This document shows, one piece after another, positions 22,277 through 33,190 of a stretch of 64,000 bases of DNA. A program made the translations under genes and the position numbers. The DNA is from Orobanche coerulescens. Lineage: Eukaryota > Streptophyta > Magnoliopsida > Lamiales > Orobanchaceae. Within the stretch, counting starts at the first letter, position 1. Each line of letters starts with the position of its first letter. Where the stretch lies: assembly GCA_033398695.1 (NCBI GenBank), contig CM065805.1, positions 75,360,762 through 75,424,761 on the forward strand. Direction: 5' to 3'. Under the pieces are notes generated by a model that did no database searches, had not been told where the DNA came from, and worked only from the letters and a program-made list of their open reading frames with translations.

Positions 22277-22892
22277 CTCGACTCCCTGTAAGTTTTAAAT
22301 ATTAAATCAATTGAGGGGAATGTTGTAAGACCCGTGAATGCATTGTCCATTTTAATTAATTATACACTCAGAACCACGAGTTATATCCTTACTGTAGAAA
22401 GAAGAAGGCGTAAATTACCTTTCTACAGATGATGTGTGCATTAATTAAGGGGGAACACAGTATGACCCAGGAATATAACATTAATCCTAAATTGTTATAC
22501 AAAGTTGAATCCTGTATGTATATTTAAAGGGGGAACACTGTATTTTCACGGATACATCACATACACTGTATTTTAAGTATATCTAAATTCATTCACTTGA
22601 ACCTTTCAAAAAGTTTCTTGTCCACGTGCATCGTTTGAATTTAAAACTATTTATCTTGAAATACTGAAACAACACCTAGACTTTAATGCCTTAAAACCCG
22701 TGATTTTAAAATTCAAACCGCATCCCTTAAATCTGACCATTCACTGTAATGTAGCTTTCTTGGACACTATAAAAAGGCAAGTATGCTGATCCATAGACTC
22801 TTTATGCTTTCTGCATATTAAACGAGCCTACAACATACAGCTTACATAACCTTCAAACTCTAAATCTACCCTCTCCCTCTCTGTATGCGAAA
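22277..22892 (+). other. Copia A spacer between pol and env-like ORF, with repeated purine tracts
   Basis: This spacer is non-coding. It holds three purine-rich runs: TTGAGGGGAATG near 22310, TTAAGGGGGAACACAGTA near 22445 and AAAGGGGGAACACTGTA near 22525. Sireviruses have been described with more than one polypurine tract before the 3' LTR, and these may be such copies. A TATA box and a C/T-rich leader precede the next ORF. Confidence 0.5.
22768..22775 (+). promoter_or_regulatory. TATA-like motif ahead of the env-like ORF
   Basis: CTATAAAAAGG sits about 120 bases before the ATG at 22893. Between them lie a plausible leader and a pyrimidine patch (CTACCCTCTCCCTCTCTG) close to the ATG. This arrangement looks like a plant core promoter and could give a separate transcript for the env-like ORF. 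No experimental support is available here. Confidence 0.4.
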
Positions 22893-23578
22893 ATGTCTTC
22901 TTCTCAAAATTCATCTCTATCTATGAAAAAGGACATGGTAATCAACAGTCATACCCTTGCTTACTCTGTTCTTCAAGAGCGTATAATCACTAAATATGGA
23001 GATATGCCGAGGATGAACTTGGTAATCTCTCGTGTTAAACGATCCGGTCTGTACAGATTGGGTAATCTGCACTCGGAAAACTACGATGACCGATCGTAGA
23101 GGGATTTTCCTTAACAATGAGTTCATGTATGCTTCCGAGAAGAAGGGCTCTGCCCTTACTACCGTTGTTAGCAAAATCCAGGAGCAGGAGTCTCAAGTAA
23201 TGGGGAATTCCTGAAGATTGTACAAACTGCCCTCTGATGGACTGACATTGGAAGAATTGGAAATATTTGGGTTTGAAGACTTGCTGAAGGCCTACTGTAA
23301 CTTATTCACTAGCAACTCTCTGGCATCGCAAGTGCATCTTTCCTGCCACAAGAAGAATTCCACGTTTGCTTATCTTTATCTGCATGATTTTTGCTGCAGA
23401 ATTGTGGAGAATCAAACTGGAGATTTCGGGATGTGCACCAGCTTGAGATTCCAGCAGATGGATGCTATCATGTCCAGAGAGAAAGTCAACTGGTGTCAGG
23501 TGATCCTGAAACGGCTTCCAGAGGAGGCTTCCAAACCAAACTCTGCCAGGAAATCTTTCGACTTGATCTTGAATTACA
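22893..23578 (+). pseudogene. Copia A env-like ORF, N-terminal part
   Basis: The ORF starts MSSSQNSSLSMKKDMVINSH and continues over three frames. One frameshift near 23090 and a stop at 23212 break it. Later blocks include LYKLPSDGLTLEELEIFGFE and REKVNWCQVILKRLPEEA. The last resembles IDWVDYIYRQLVREV of the env-like ORF of copia C, which suggests the two are distant homologues. No signal peptide or clear transmembrane segment is seen, so 'env-like' only describes position. Copia B is inserted after the codons for DLILNY. The function of such Sirevirus ORFs is unknown. Confidence 0.55.
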
Positions 23579-25554
23579 TGTTGGGATTCGGTGCCTAAAA
23601 CGAAGGCCCAGCGGAAGCGGTAAAACGAAAATTAATTCGATCCGAATCCCTACGAGAATCGATCGAGCTACGTATATACGAATATATAAACGAAAAGCAA
23701 GAGTCGTAAGAAACTAACCCTCGAAGTCCGTTGATTAAATGGAAACCTTCTCTTGAGCTATTCCCCAAGCTTTAGTTTGATCTCTACGTGTTCAATCCGC
23801 TCCAAGCCCTTGAACGATCCAACGCCGAAAACACCGCGTCTCTACTTGCCACGCCGGAAAAGCGATCGGAACAACAACACTTGATTAACCTCTAAGGTTA
23901 CGGCTAGAATCAAGTGGTGAAGCTTTTGTTATTACACTCTAAGTGTATAATATATCTCTCTTAATGTATCTTGAATTTTCTCCAAGAAAACTCAAGAATC
24001 AAAGTGAAGAAGAAGATCAAGATGAAGACTTGAGAAAATGATTTTTCTCTCTCTCTCTCACTACTCACGGTTGGAAGCCTTTTCTAAAGGTTGAGTGAAG
24101 TGAGATCATTGTCCTCTTGCCATTCTTATTCAACCCACATAAATCAAATCATATCACATGAGATTCCCCACCAAGTCATAATCATCTATTAATAAAATGG
24201 AATTGAAGACTTGGTGGAAAGTAGGTGGAAGGAGGGCAGCCATCTAGAAGGTATCGGACGAGTTCGATCCGTTTCGAACTCCTGTGAGTCTAAACAGATA
24301 AACTCCAATTCCGTTCCAATGTATTTATATCGATTAATTAATCCAATTAATTAATCATATCAAATACATAATAACATAATTAATTTCTCCAAGAAATAAT
24401 TATATTTATGAATTAAATTAATCACCCAGTAATTTATTTAATTCATTAGGCCGTAAATCAATTTATCCAATAAATCGATTTAGACATCCAATGTCCCAAA
24501 TTAGATATCCAATATCTAATATTTATAATGAGAGATTAAGCTCGATTCATTCCGTCGTCAATCCTAATGCGCGACTCGGTAGGTCCGTCTCAGTCAGCAA
24601 TGGGAGGAACCAAAGAGTAGTAGCACCACCTAGCCAGCCTGGCGGCCTACACTGTACCCCAACTGAGAACGAATGATTGGGATCATTCAAGAACCATTCT
24701 GTCGTGAATACCAGTAAACGTATAAACCCTTCTTTCAAATGTCCCGATCAAGTTTTTAGGGTCACGGTCAGTCAAACCCTATCTGTACTTGACGCTATGC
24801 ATGCGTTAATGCAAATCGAGATCATCGAGCTGTCGTGTATCTAATACAACTGGCTCCAATGCTTTGGCCAAAGACTTATGATCTCATCTGCCAATAACCG
24901 CATAGGACATATAACCCGCTCACTAACGGGAGAAAGAATTCTATCTTGGTATTCAGTAGGACCTGCTACTTGCCCGTCAAGATGCACGTCGAGGTTGACC
25001 CCCGCCTTCCGGTTTACAGGGTCGAACTACTCTAATGAAAATCTTGACGTCACAAGCACATCCCTACTAAATCCTCAAGTCGAAGGTTCACGAATACCTA
25101 TTACAACCTTTCGATTCCGTCATTGACTGTCCCGGAGTGAAATCCATGTGACGAATCGAGGGTGAGTCGGTTCGAGTATACTAATCTAATTAGCATACCT
25201 ATAACATGTGCTCCCACTAACTATTAGTGTTCGACAGGCACTCTCCATGTCAAAGAACACGTCATACAAGTCTTTACATAAACTTAACGCCCAGTCAAGT
25301 TTCATCGACTTCAGACGATTAAGTATTTGAGCTATAAACCTTTCGGTGCGACCCCTTATCCAATAAGGAGTGGAACGCTTTGCTCTCAAATACACGGACT
25401 AGTTTCTATATGTTTATTTACGAGTTAGGAATGCCAAGAACTACCGGTAAATAAAGAAACAATCATTTGCCTTATATAAATGGTTTACATAATTACAAGT
25501 ACAATGCCCTCACTCAACAACCTCTGAGTGGCATTCGAGGGCATACTCCTAACA
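23579..25554 (-). repeat. Copia B 3' LTR
   Basis: This 1,976-base LTR pairs with 31212-33185. The part from 23579 to about 24530 is almost identical to its partner. From about 24540 to 25440 it differs at many short clustered sites. A (CT)n microsatellite lies near 24046. A minus-strand TATATAAGG lies at 25470-25478. Confidence 0.88.
25470..25478 (-). promoter_or_regulatory. Possible TATA box in the copia B LTR
   Basis: TATATAAGG on the minus strand lies about 80 bases from the LTR start and is identical in the other LTR (33101-33109). This would leave a very short U3, so the assignment is uncertain. Confidence 0.3.
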
Positions 25555-27007
25555 ATCTCCCACTTGCACTCAATGCCACACACTATGGTATCTAATACCC
25601 ATGTTCTCCGGATGACGCTCCAAGCTAGTCGAGATAGTGGCTTGTCAGTGGATCGGCGACGTTGTCGGCCGAGTCTACTCTATGCGGCCAATGTATCCCT
25701 TGCGAACAAATTCTCTTACGAGATGATACTTCCTCTCAATATGTTTGGTCTTGTTGTGAAACCTCGGCTCCTTGGCTGCGCTCTGACTCCGTCGTTGTCG
25801 CGATGCAGTAGACAGGCGGCTCGGACATGGTATCACTTGAAGTTCTCCCGAAACTTCTTAATCCGAACCCTTCCTTGGAAGCCTCCGAGGCCGCTTGATA
25901 CTCGGCTGACAGTGGAATCGCGATCGCGCTTTGCTTGGCACTACGCCAAGAATCTGCTCCTCCATTAAGAGTAAATATGTAGCAGTGGACATCGAGTCGT
26001 CCTTCGGTCCTTGGAAGTCCGAATCGGTGAATCCCACCACATCAATTCTCCACCACCATACATCGTAACCATATCTCTAGTCCTTCTCAAGTACTTGAGA
26101 ACGTTCTTTCTGACGGTCAATGTTCCCTACAGGTTTGCTCGAAACCTACTCACCACGCTTACAAGATGCGCAATGTCAGTCTTGTACACAACATAGCATA
26201 CATAAGGCTACCCACGGCGAAGCATATGGTATATTACTCATTTCCTTTCGTTGTTCCTCATTTTGAGGACACATCTTCAAGGTGAGTTTTATTCCATGTC
26301 GCATCGGTAGGAACCCTCTTTTAGAATCATCCATCTTAAATCGCTTTAAGATTTTATCTATATAGAGGGCTTGGGAAAGACCTATTGTTCTCTTCGCTCT
26401 ATCCGGTAGAGTCGAATACCAAGAATATAGGTAGCTTCTCCCAAGTCTTTCATGGAGAAATTACTCAAAGCCAAGCTTTCACGTGTGAGCATTCCCACAT
26501 CATTTCCTATTAGTAGAATGTCATCTACATATAGTACTAAGAATGCGATCTTGCTCCCACTAACCCTCTTGTATACACAAGGTTCCTCTTCATTTTGCAC
26601 GAAGTCAAACTCTTTGTTGCCTCGTCAAAACGAAGATTCCAACTACGCGACGCTTGCTTCACCATAAATGGAACGCTGAAGCTTGCACACTTTCCGAATA
26701 TCGACTTCGGATACAAAGCCTTTAGCCGCTCCATATAGATTTCCTCCTCGAGGAATCCATTAAGGAAAGCCGTCTTTACGTCCATTTGCCATATCTCATA
26801 ATCGTGGTAGCGGCTATAGCAAGCATCATGCGAATAGACTTGATCATGGCTACGGGCGAGAAGGTATCGTGGTAATCGATTCCTTCCTTCAGGTATAACC
26901 CTTTGCCACTAGCCCGGCCTTATAGGCGTCAACCTTGCCATCACCATCGGTCTTTCTCTTGTAGATCCACTTGTTCCCAATAGGCACTATGCCCTTGGGG
27001 CGGTCTA
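25555..27007 (-). pseudogene. Copia B reverse transcriptase and RNase H
   Basis: The minus-strand frames hold MDVKTAFLNGFLEEEIYME and then FLVLYVDDILLIGND with the catalytic YVDD (about 26520). Next come DLGEATYILGIRLYR and a degraded RNase H with VGFTDSDFQGPKDD. Frame changes and stops are frequent, at intervals of 50-150 bases. The last copia blocks near the LTR are hardly readable. A purine run (AAGTGGGAGATTG) abuts the LTR. The enzymes would copy element RNA; here they are inactive. Confidence 0.8.
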
Positions 27008-28428
27008 CTAGAGTCCAGACTGATTGACATGCATCGAGTCTATCTCGGCTTCCATAGCTTCACGCCATTTCGCGGAGTCTACATCCACCATCGCTTGGTC
27101 ATAGGTCGTCGGGTCGGTCTCTTGGCTATCACTTGGAACCTCATGGAGACCCGGCTCCTCCAAGTGCACAAGCCCATACCTCTCGAGTAAATGAGACACC
27201 CTACTAGACCTACGAGGTGGTTGTACTTGTGTTTGAAAGTTCGGTTCAGTTTCTTGCAGGTGTCTCTCGAGGAGTTTCATTGTATTCTTCTAAAGAAATA
27301 CTTCTACTCGCTCCGCCTTCTGAATGAACTCATCTTCCAGAAGTGTGCTTGTAAAGCAACAATGATCCTTCGATCCTCGGGCATGTAGAATAGATATCCC
27401 ATCGTCCCAGGGCAGAATCCAATGAAACGTCCCTTCGTAGACCTAGCTTCCAACTTTTCCACCTTAGTCTTCTTGACATAGGCGGGACATCCCCAAATCC
27501 TAATATGATTAAGACTTGGTTTCCTTCCCTCCCACATCTCATGTGGAGTTTTAGGAAACGGATTTGGAAGGACATCTATTCAAGATATACGCGGCGGTCA
27601 GTGCATACCCCACGGGTAAATCGGCAAGTCGGTATAGCCCGGCATGGAACGGACCATGTTCAACGGGTCGGTTCCTTCTTTCGACACACCATTTAACCGA
27701 GGAGTATCTGGAGGTGTTAGTTGTGAAACTATTCCATGTTCCTTAAGGAACTCGTCAAACTCCGTACTCATATACTCGCCACCTCGGTCCGACCGAAGTG
27801 CTTTGATATGATTACCAGTTTGTTTCTCGACTAGGGCCTTGAATTCCTGGAATTTCTCAAAGGCCTCGGATTTATGTTTCATTAAGTATACATAACCATA
27901 CCTAGTATGATCATCTGTAAACGTAATGAAATATTGATATCCGTCACGTCCGCTTCTAAAGCACCACATACGTCGGTATGGATTAATCCCGATTTATCGG
28001 CGGATCTTTCAAAAGTCCCTGTGAAGGGGACTTAGTCATTTTGCCTTTAAGTCAAGAATCACAAGTAGGAAAGGTATCCGATCCCAATGGACCCATAAGT
28101 CCATCTTTTCCATCTTGTAAACCTTGGTCTGACCAACATGACCAAGTCTAAGATGCCATTTCAAAACTTGATTGGTTTCATCCCTACCACGTTTTCTAGT
28201 CATAGTATTCACAACTACTTTGTTGCTGAGATTTAGATGATACAATCCATTCAACAATGTAGCAGTACCCACTAGTTTATTTCTAAAATAAATTTTGCAG
28301 GAACCATCACCAATGAAAAATGAAAAGCCTTTTCGGTCCATGACCAGAATGGATACAATGTTTTTGTGCCCCTTGGGCAAAACAAGTACATCTTCTAAAG
28401 TCAAAACAAAGCCGGATTCTAAACCCAA
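27008..28428 (-). pseudogene. Copia B integrase with pre-integrase zinc arm
   Basis: The frame starting at 28428 carries the GAG-pre-integrase motif KWHLRLGHVGQTKVYKM. The core (27969-27598) shows YFITFTDDHTRYGYVYLM, then RSDRGGEYMSTEFDEF and QLTPPDTPRLNGVS, which hold the catalytic D, D and the region before E. The C-terminal part (27537-27304) has IWGCPAYVKK and KGRFIGFCPG. A linker with PPRRSSRVSHLLERYG follows (27280-27008). Several frameshifts separate these pieces. Integrase would insert the cDNA. Confidence 0.82.
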
Positions 28429-28439
28429 AAGAAGTGATC

Positions 28440-28760
28440 CTATGTGGTCGCCTCGACACTATGCCCGCTTCCGACCGTGATCATAACTTCTCCAGCTCCA
28501 AGCTTCCTACTTTGTTCCGCATCCCGATTCACGGTACAAATATGAGAACTAGCACCGTAATCCAGTATCCAGAAGTAGAAAATACAAGAGAACAATTTGT
28601 TTCCAAAACTAAAAGTTCTCAGACCAAGTGCCATGAAGAATCGGACAGTCTCTAGCCCAGTGGCCCACTCACCGCACTTGAGACAAGTATCCTTTTCTTC
28701 TTGTTCTTCGAACCATTGGGGCCTTGCCCTTACCCTTAAGGTCCTTAGCTTGTGGTCCAC
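28440..28760 (-). pseudogene. Copia B CCHC knuckle and protease
   Basis: The frame contains CLKCGEWATGLETVRF, a damaged CCHC zinc knuckle at the end of gag, and then WILDYGASSHICTVN, where the copia protease active site DSGAS/DTGAS appears as DYGAS. The protease would cut the polyprotein. The altered residue next to the catalytic Asp and the lost His/Cys of the knuckle indicate decay. Confidence 0.65.
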
Positions 28761-28886
28761 TGCTTCTTGGTCTTTTTCTTCTTATTCTTAGACCTCCGAG
28801 GTCCGTAAGAAATCACAAGAGCAGACTCCTTCATCCGCGGAGTCTTCATTTGAGACTGAGCAATCACAAGTTTGTTCATTAGCCAC

Positions 28887-29432
28887 CTAAATTACATGCA
28901 ATCTCATTGCTTGAAGTTCATAACAAAGTGAGAAGGAATCGGGGAGAGACTGTAGGATAAGGTCACTGAGAGAAGTATCCATTTTAAAATCAAGAGCCTC
29001 CAATCTCTCGATCATGGATATCATTTTGAGGACGTGTTCCCCAACCTTCTCACCTTCCTTCATCCTTGCACCGAACAGTTGCTTGGATATCTCATATCTA
29101 GCAGTTCTGCTGTGCTCACCATAAAGCTCGGTTAAGTGAGATAGAATCTGCCTAGCAGAAGTCATTTTCTCATGAGCTCTCTGAAGCTCATTAGACATGG
29201 AAGCCATCATATAAGCACGGACTTTCACGTCATCCTTAACCTACTTTTCGTGGTTTTCAATCTCTTCCTGATTGGCTCGAGTCCGCATAGGAGGCGCCGG
29301 AATGTCCGTCTCCAAGACGTATCCCAATGCCTCTATACTGAGGATAATCATCAGATTGCGGAGCCAATCCACAAAGTTAGGTCCCATTAAGGTGTTCTTT
29401 TCGAGTAGAATTGCGAGTGGATTCATTGTCAT
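28887..29432 (-). pseudogene. Copia B gag (UBN2-type)
   Basis: The frame begins MTMNPLAILLEKNTLMGPNF with the DWLRNLMIIL helix typical of copia gag. After one stop near 29241 it continues with SARQILSHLTELYGEHSRTA, RYEISKQLFGARMKEGEKV and MISMIERLEALDF. This is the gag-polypeptide (UBN2) family that forms copia particles. The ATG at 29432 begins the known N-terminal helix and is the likely true start. Confidence 0.8.
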
Positions 29433-31186
29433 ATTGAGTTATGTCTGCATTAAGTATAACAGATTAATTAGTGACTTGTTATATTATGATCTGAGTATAG
29501 AATTAAGGTCCTTTCTATTCTTGTTACCCAGCTCCCACTATTTTTATCGGAATAACACACTCCCATGTGAAATCCGGAAGTATCGTCGCTCTACTTCATA
29601 GTGGTGATCGAGTTCTTTATAAATCTTAATAGAGGGCAACCGAACAGGTTTCTAGTCTATTAATTTTCATAAAGTGGTGTCCAACACCAACCCATCTAAT
29701 GGATGATTCGATCTTCTTTTTCCCCTTGTTCACTCCCCTCAACCTATACGGTTTCTATGGTTCGTGAACAAGTTAAGTTTATACCATCGACGCAAATCAG
29801 TTTCACAATTGAATCTTATCCCGCAACCTATCAGGTTTCTAGGGATAAAATTTGCTCCAACCGAAGGCATCCAATGCGCTCCCGGTAATTTATCCGTCCT
29901 CCCCGAACGACTACCCCGATAACTCGGAAGCATAGCACATCCGGTTTGGATTTCAATTTCCCGAAAACTCGATGGAGGGAAGGAAAACCTTGAAACCTTA
30001 TAAACTTAATTATTTGTTGTGGGAGAATTATCGCGATTAACGTTACACTTTGCACATTAATCGTTTAAGCGCGTTTGTGGCATTCATACAATATGAAACA
30101 ACCAATCACAACCTAGTTGCTACCAACATGTGGTTCATGGACCGTTCCTAGAAAACAAAAACTCCGTAATCTAATTACAAGTCTTCGTCTTGAATCTTCG
30201 TCTTCTCGAAATGGATCTTCCTCCGGTCTTCGTCATTACATATAAATTTTACATTGAAAATTGCATCCTAGATACAAATTTTTCTAGTAAAATAAATAGG
30301 CTCAAAACGGCCTTTACAACCCAATCGAATAAAACGAACGATTCAAAACTAAGTCCACGAACCACATCCCCATTCAAAAGCATTCATCCAATAAATACTA
30401 AATAAATGGAAAGCGTAGAGATACATTGATCCAATCAACAATACGAACCGATCCAATCGATTCACACAATCGGTAATGTAATAACGTTCAAAATAATTGA
30501 TCGACCATAAATATTCCAATTAATCAAATTTCCCTTATAAAATGAAATACCATAAATCATTTTAATCATATTAAATCCAATTTAACATGCGGGAGATTAA
30601 TTTTTAAGAATACACGGAAAAATCGAGCCGGGTGAAAACGGGCCAAGATGACCGAAGTCACTCTCGGCTTACCGGCAATACCTCCCGGCTTGGCCGAGTC
30701 ACCCTCGGAAGATGCCGGCGGGACACGACCGAGTCACCCAGACACGGTCGGGTCGCTCAGCGATGACTTGGCAGATCGCTGACACGACCGTGTCATCCAG
30801 ACACGGCCGAGTCACTTTCGGCCGGACACGCCCATGTCTCGACACGGTCGGGTCTCCGTGCAATGCTTGGCCACATCGCCGGACACGACCGTGTCACCCA
30901 GACACGGTCGAGTCATCCTCGGCCAAAATACCCTTTTTGTCCAAAAAGTCGTCCGACGACGATTCGGGCTAGATTTTCGACGGATATCCAATATCAATAT
31001 TTTCCGACTTTCATATCTTCAATATAAATCATATTTCCCAGAAATTTAAGATTTATATTTAGACATAAACTTACGAAAAATACAATTATTACGAACGAAA
31101 AACATATACCACGATTATGACTAAAATGATTCCAAATCATTCACCATTTAATCGAGCATTCAAAATGCCAATATCGTATATACGAT
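29433..31186 (-). other. Copia B leader, with a GC-rich palindromic block
   Basis: This is the untranslated stretch between primer site and gag. Most of it is AT-rich and featureless. At about 30690-30935 it contains a GC-rich run of GACACGACCGTGTC and GACACGGTCGAGTC units, nearly the same motif as in the LTRs of the gag-only elements. No gene is seen. Confidence 0.55.
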
Positions 31187-31211
31187 CGCAAGACCTACGC
31201 TCCGATACCAC
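31187..31211 (-). other. Primer-binding site of copia B
   Basis: On the minus strand the LTR is followed by GTGGTATCGGAGCGTAGG, the tRNA-Met primer pattern with one change. This fixes the element's orientation. Confidence 0.75.
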
Positions 31212-33185
31212 TGTTGGGATTCGGTGCCTAAAACGAAGGCCCAAATGAAGCGTAAACGAAAATTAATTCGATCCGAATCCCTACGAATCGATCGAGCTAC
31301 GTATATACGAATATATAAACGAAAAGCAAGAGTCGTAAGAAACTAACCCTCGAAGTCCGTTGATTAAATGGAAACCTTCTCTTGAGCTATTCCCCAAGCT
31401 TTAGTTTGATCTCTACGTGTTCAATCCGCTCCAAGCCCTTGAACGATCCAACGCCGAAAACACCGCGTCTCTACTTGCCACGCGCCGGAAAAACGACCGG
31501 AACAACAACACTTGATTAACCTCTAAGGTTACGGCTAGAATCAAGTGGTGAAGCTTTTGTTATTACACTCTAAGTGTATAATATATCTCTCTTAATGTAT
31601 CTTGAATTTTCTCCAAGAAAACTCAAGAATCAAAGTGAAGAAGAAGATCAAGATGAAGACTTGAGAAAATGATTTTTCTCTCTCTCTCTCTCACTACTCA
31701 CGGTTGGAAGCCTTTTCTAAAGGTTGAGTGAAGTGAGATCATTGTCCTCTTGCCATTCTTATTCAACCCACATAAATCAAATCATATCACATGAGATTCC
31801 CCCACCAAGTCATAATCATCTATTAATAAAATGGAATTGAAGACTTGGTGGAAAGTAGGTGGAAGGAGGGCAGCCATCTAGAAGGTATCGGACGAGTTCG
31901 ATCCGTTTCGAACTCCTGTGAGTCTAAACAGATAAACTCCAATTCCGTTCCAATGTATTTATATCGATTAATTAATCCAATTAATTAATCATATCAAATA
32001 CATAATAACATAATTAATTTCTCCAAGAAATAATTATATTTATGAATTAAATTAATCACCCAAGAATTTATTTAATTCATTAGGCCGTAAATCAATTTAT
32101 CCAATAAATCGATTTAGACATCCAATGTCCCAAATTAGATATCCAATATCTAATATTTATAATGAGAGATTAAGCTCGATTCATTCCGTCAATCCTAATG
32201 CGCGACTCGGTAGGTCCGTCTCGACAAAGAATGGGAGGAACCAAAGAGTAGTAGCACCACCTAGCCACTGGCGGCCTACACTGCACTTAATCGAGAACGA
32301 ATGATTGGGATCATTCAAGAACCATTCTCACGTGAATACCAAGAACGATAAACCCTTCTTTCAAATGTCCCGATCAAGTTTTTAGGGTCACGGTCGACCA
32401 AACCCTATCTCAGTACTTGACGCTATGCATGCGTTAATGCAAATCGAGATCATCGAGTCGCCGTGTATCTAATACAATCCGGCTCCAATGCTTTGGCCAA
32501 AGACTTATGATCTCATCTCGCCAATAACCGCATAGGACATATAACCCGCTCACTAACGGGAGAAAGAATTCTATCTTGGTATTCGTAGGACTCGCTACTT
32601 GCCCGTCAAGATGCACGTCGAGGTTGACCCCGCCTTCCGGTTTACGTGGTCGAACTACTCTAATGAAAATCTTGACGTCACAAGCACATCCCTACTAAAT
32701 CCTCAAGTCGAAGGTTCACGAATACCTATCACAACCTTTCGATTCCGTCATTGATCGTCCCCGAGTGAAATCCATGTGACGAATCGAGGGTGAGTCGGTT
32801 CGAGTATACTAATCTAATTAGCATACCTATAACGTGTGCTCCCACTAACTATTAGTGTTCGACGTGCACTCTCCATGTCAAAGAACACGTCATACAAGTC
32901 TTTACATAAACTTAACGCCTACCAAGTTTCATCGACTTGCGAACGATTAAGTATTTGAGCTATAAACCTTTCCAAAGGCCGACCCCTTATCCAATAAGGA
33001 GTGGAACGTTTTGCTCTCAAATACACGGACTAGTTTCTATATGTTTATTTACGAGTTAGGAATGCCAGTAACTACCAGTAAATAAAGAAACAATCATTTG
33101 CCTTATATAAATGGTTTACATAATTACAAGTACAATGCCCTCACTCAACAACCTCTGAGTGGCATTCGAGGGCATACTCCTAACA
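31212..33185 (-). repeat. Copia B 5' LTR
   Basis: This 1,974-base LTR is the partner of 23579-25554. It has a slightly longer (CT)n run near 31676. Against the partner it carries CG-containing variants at many sites where the partner has CAG or CTG. Confidence 0.88.
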
Positions 33186-33190
33186 TTACA

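Larger units (their letters stand above)
23579..33185 (-). mobile_element. Copia B: Ty1/copia element inserted in the env-like ORF
   Basis: The element is 9,607 bases on the minus strand, flanked by a perfect TTACA duplication (23574-23578 and 33186-33190). LTRs of about 1,975 bases begin (minus strand) TGTTAGGAGTATGCC and end CCGAATCCCAACA. A tRNA-Met type primer site lies inside the right LTR. Coding order on the minus strand is gag, protease, integrase, reverse transcriptase, RNase H, the copia order. The frames are heavily broken. A GC-rich leader of about 1.8 kb precedes gag. Confidence 0.88.

Noticed and set aside
24491..25395. Short ORFs in the copia B LTR on both strands
   Set aside because: They sit in LTR sequence, lack known motifs and are not preserved in the partner LTR because of indels.
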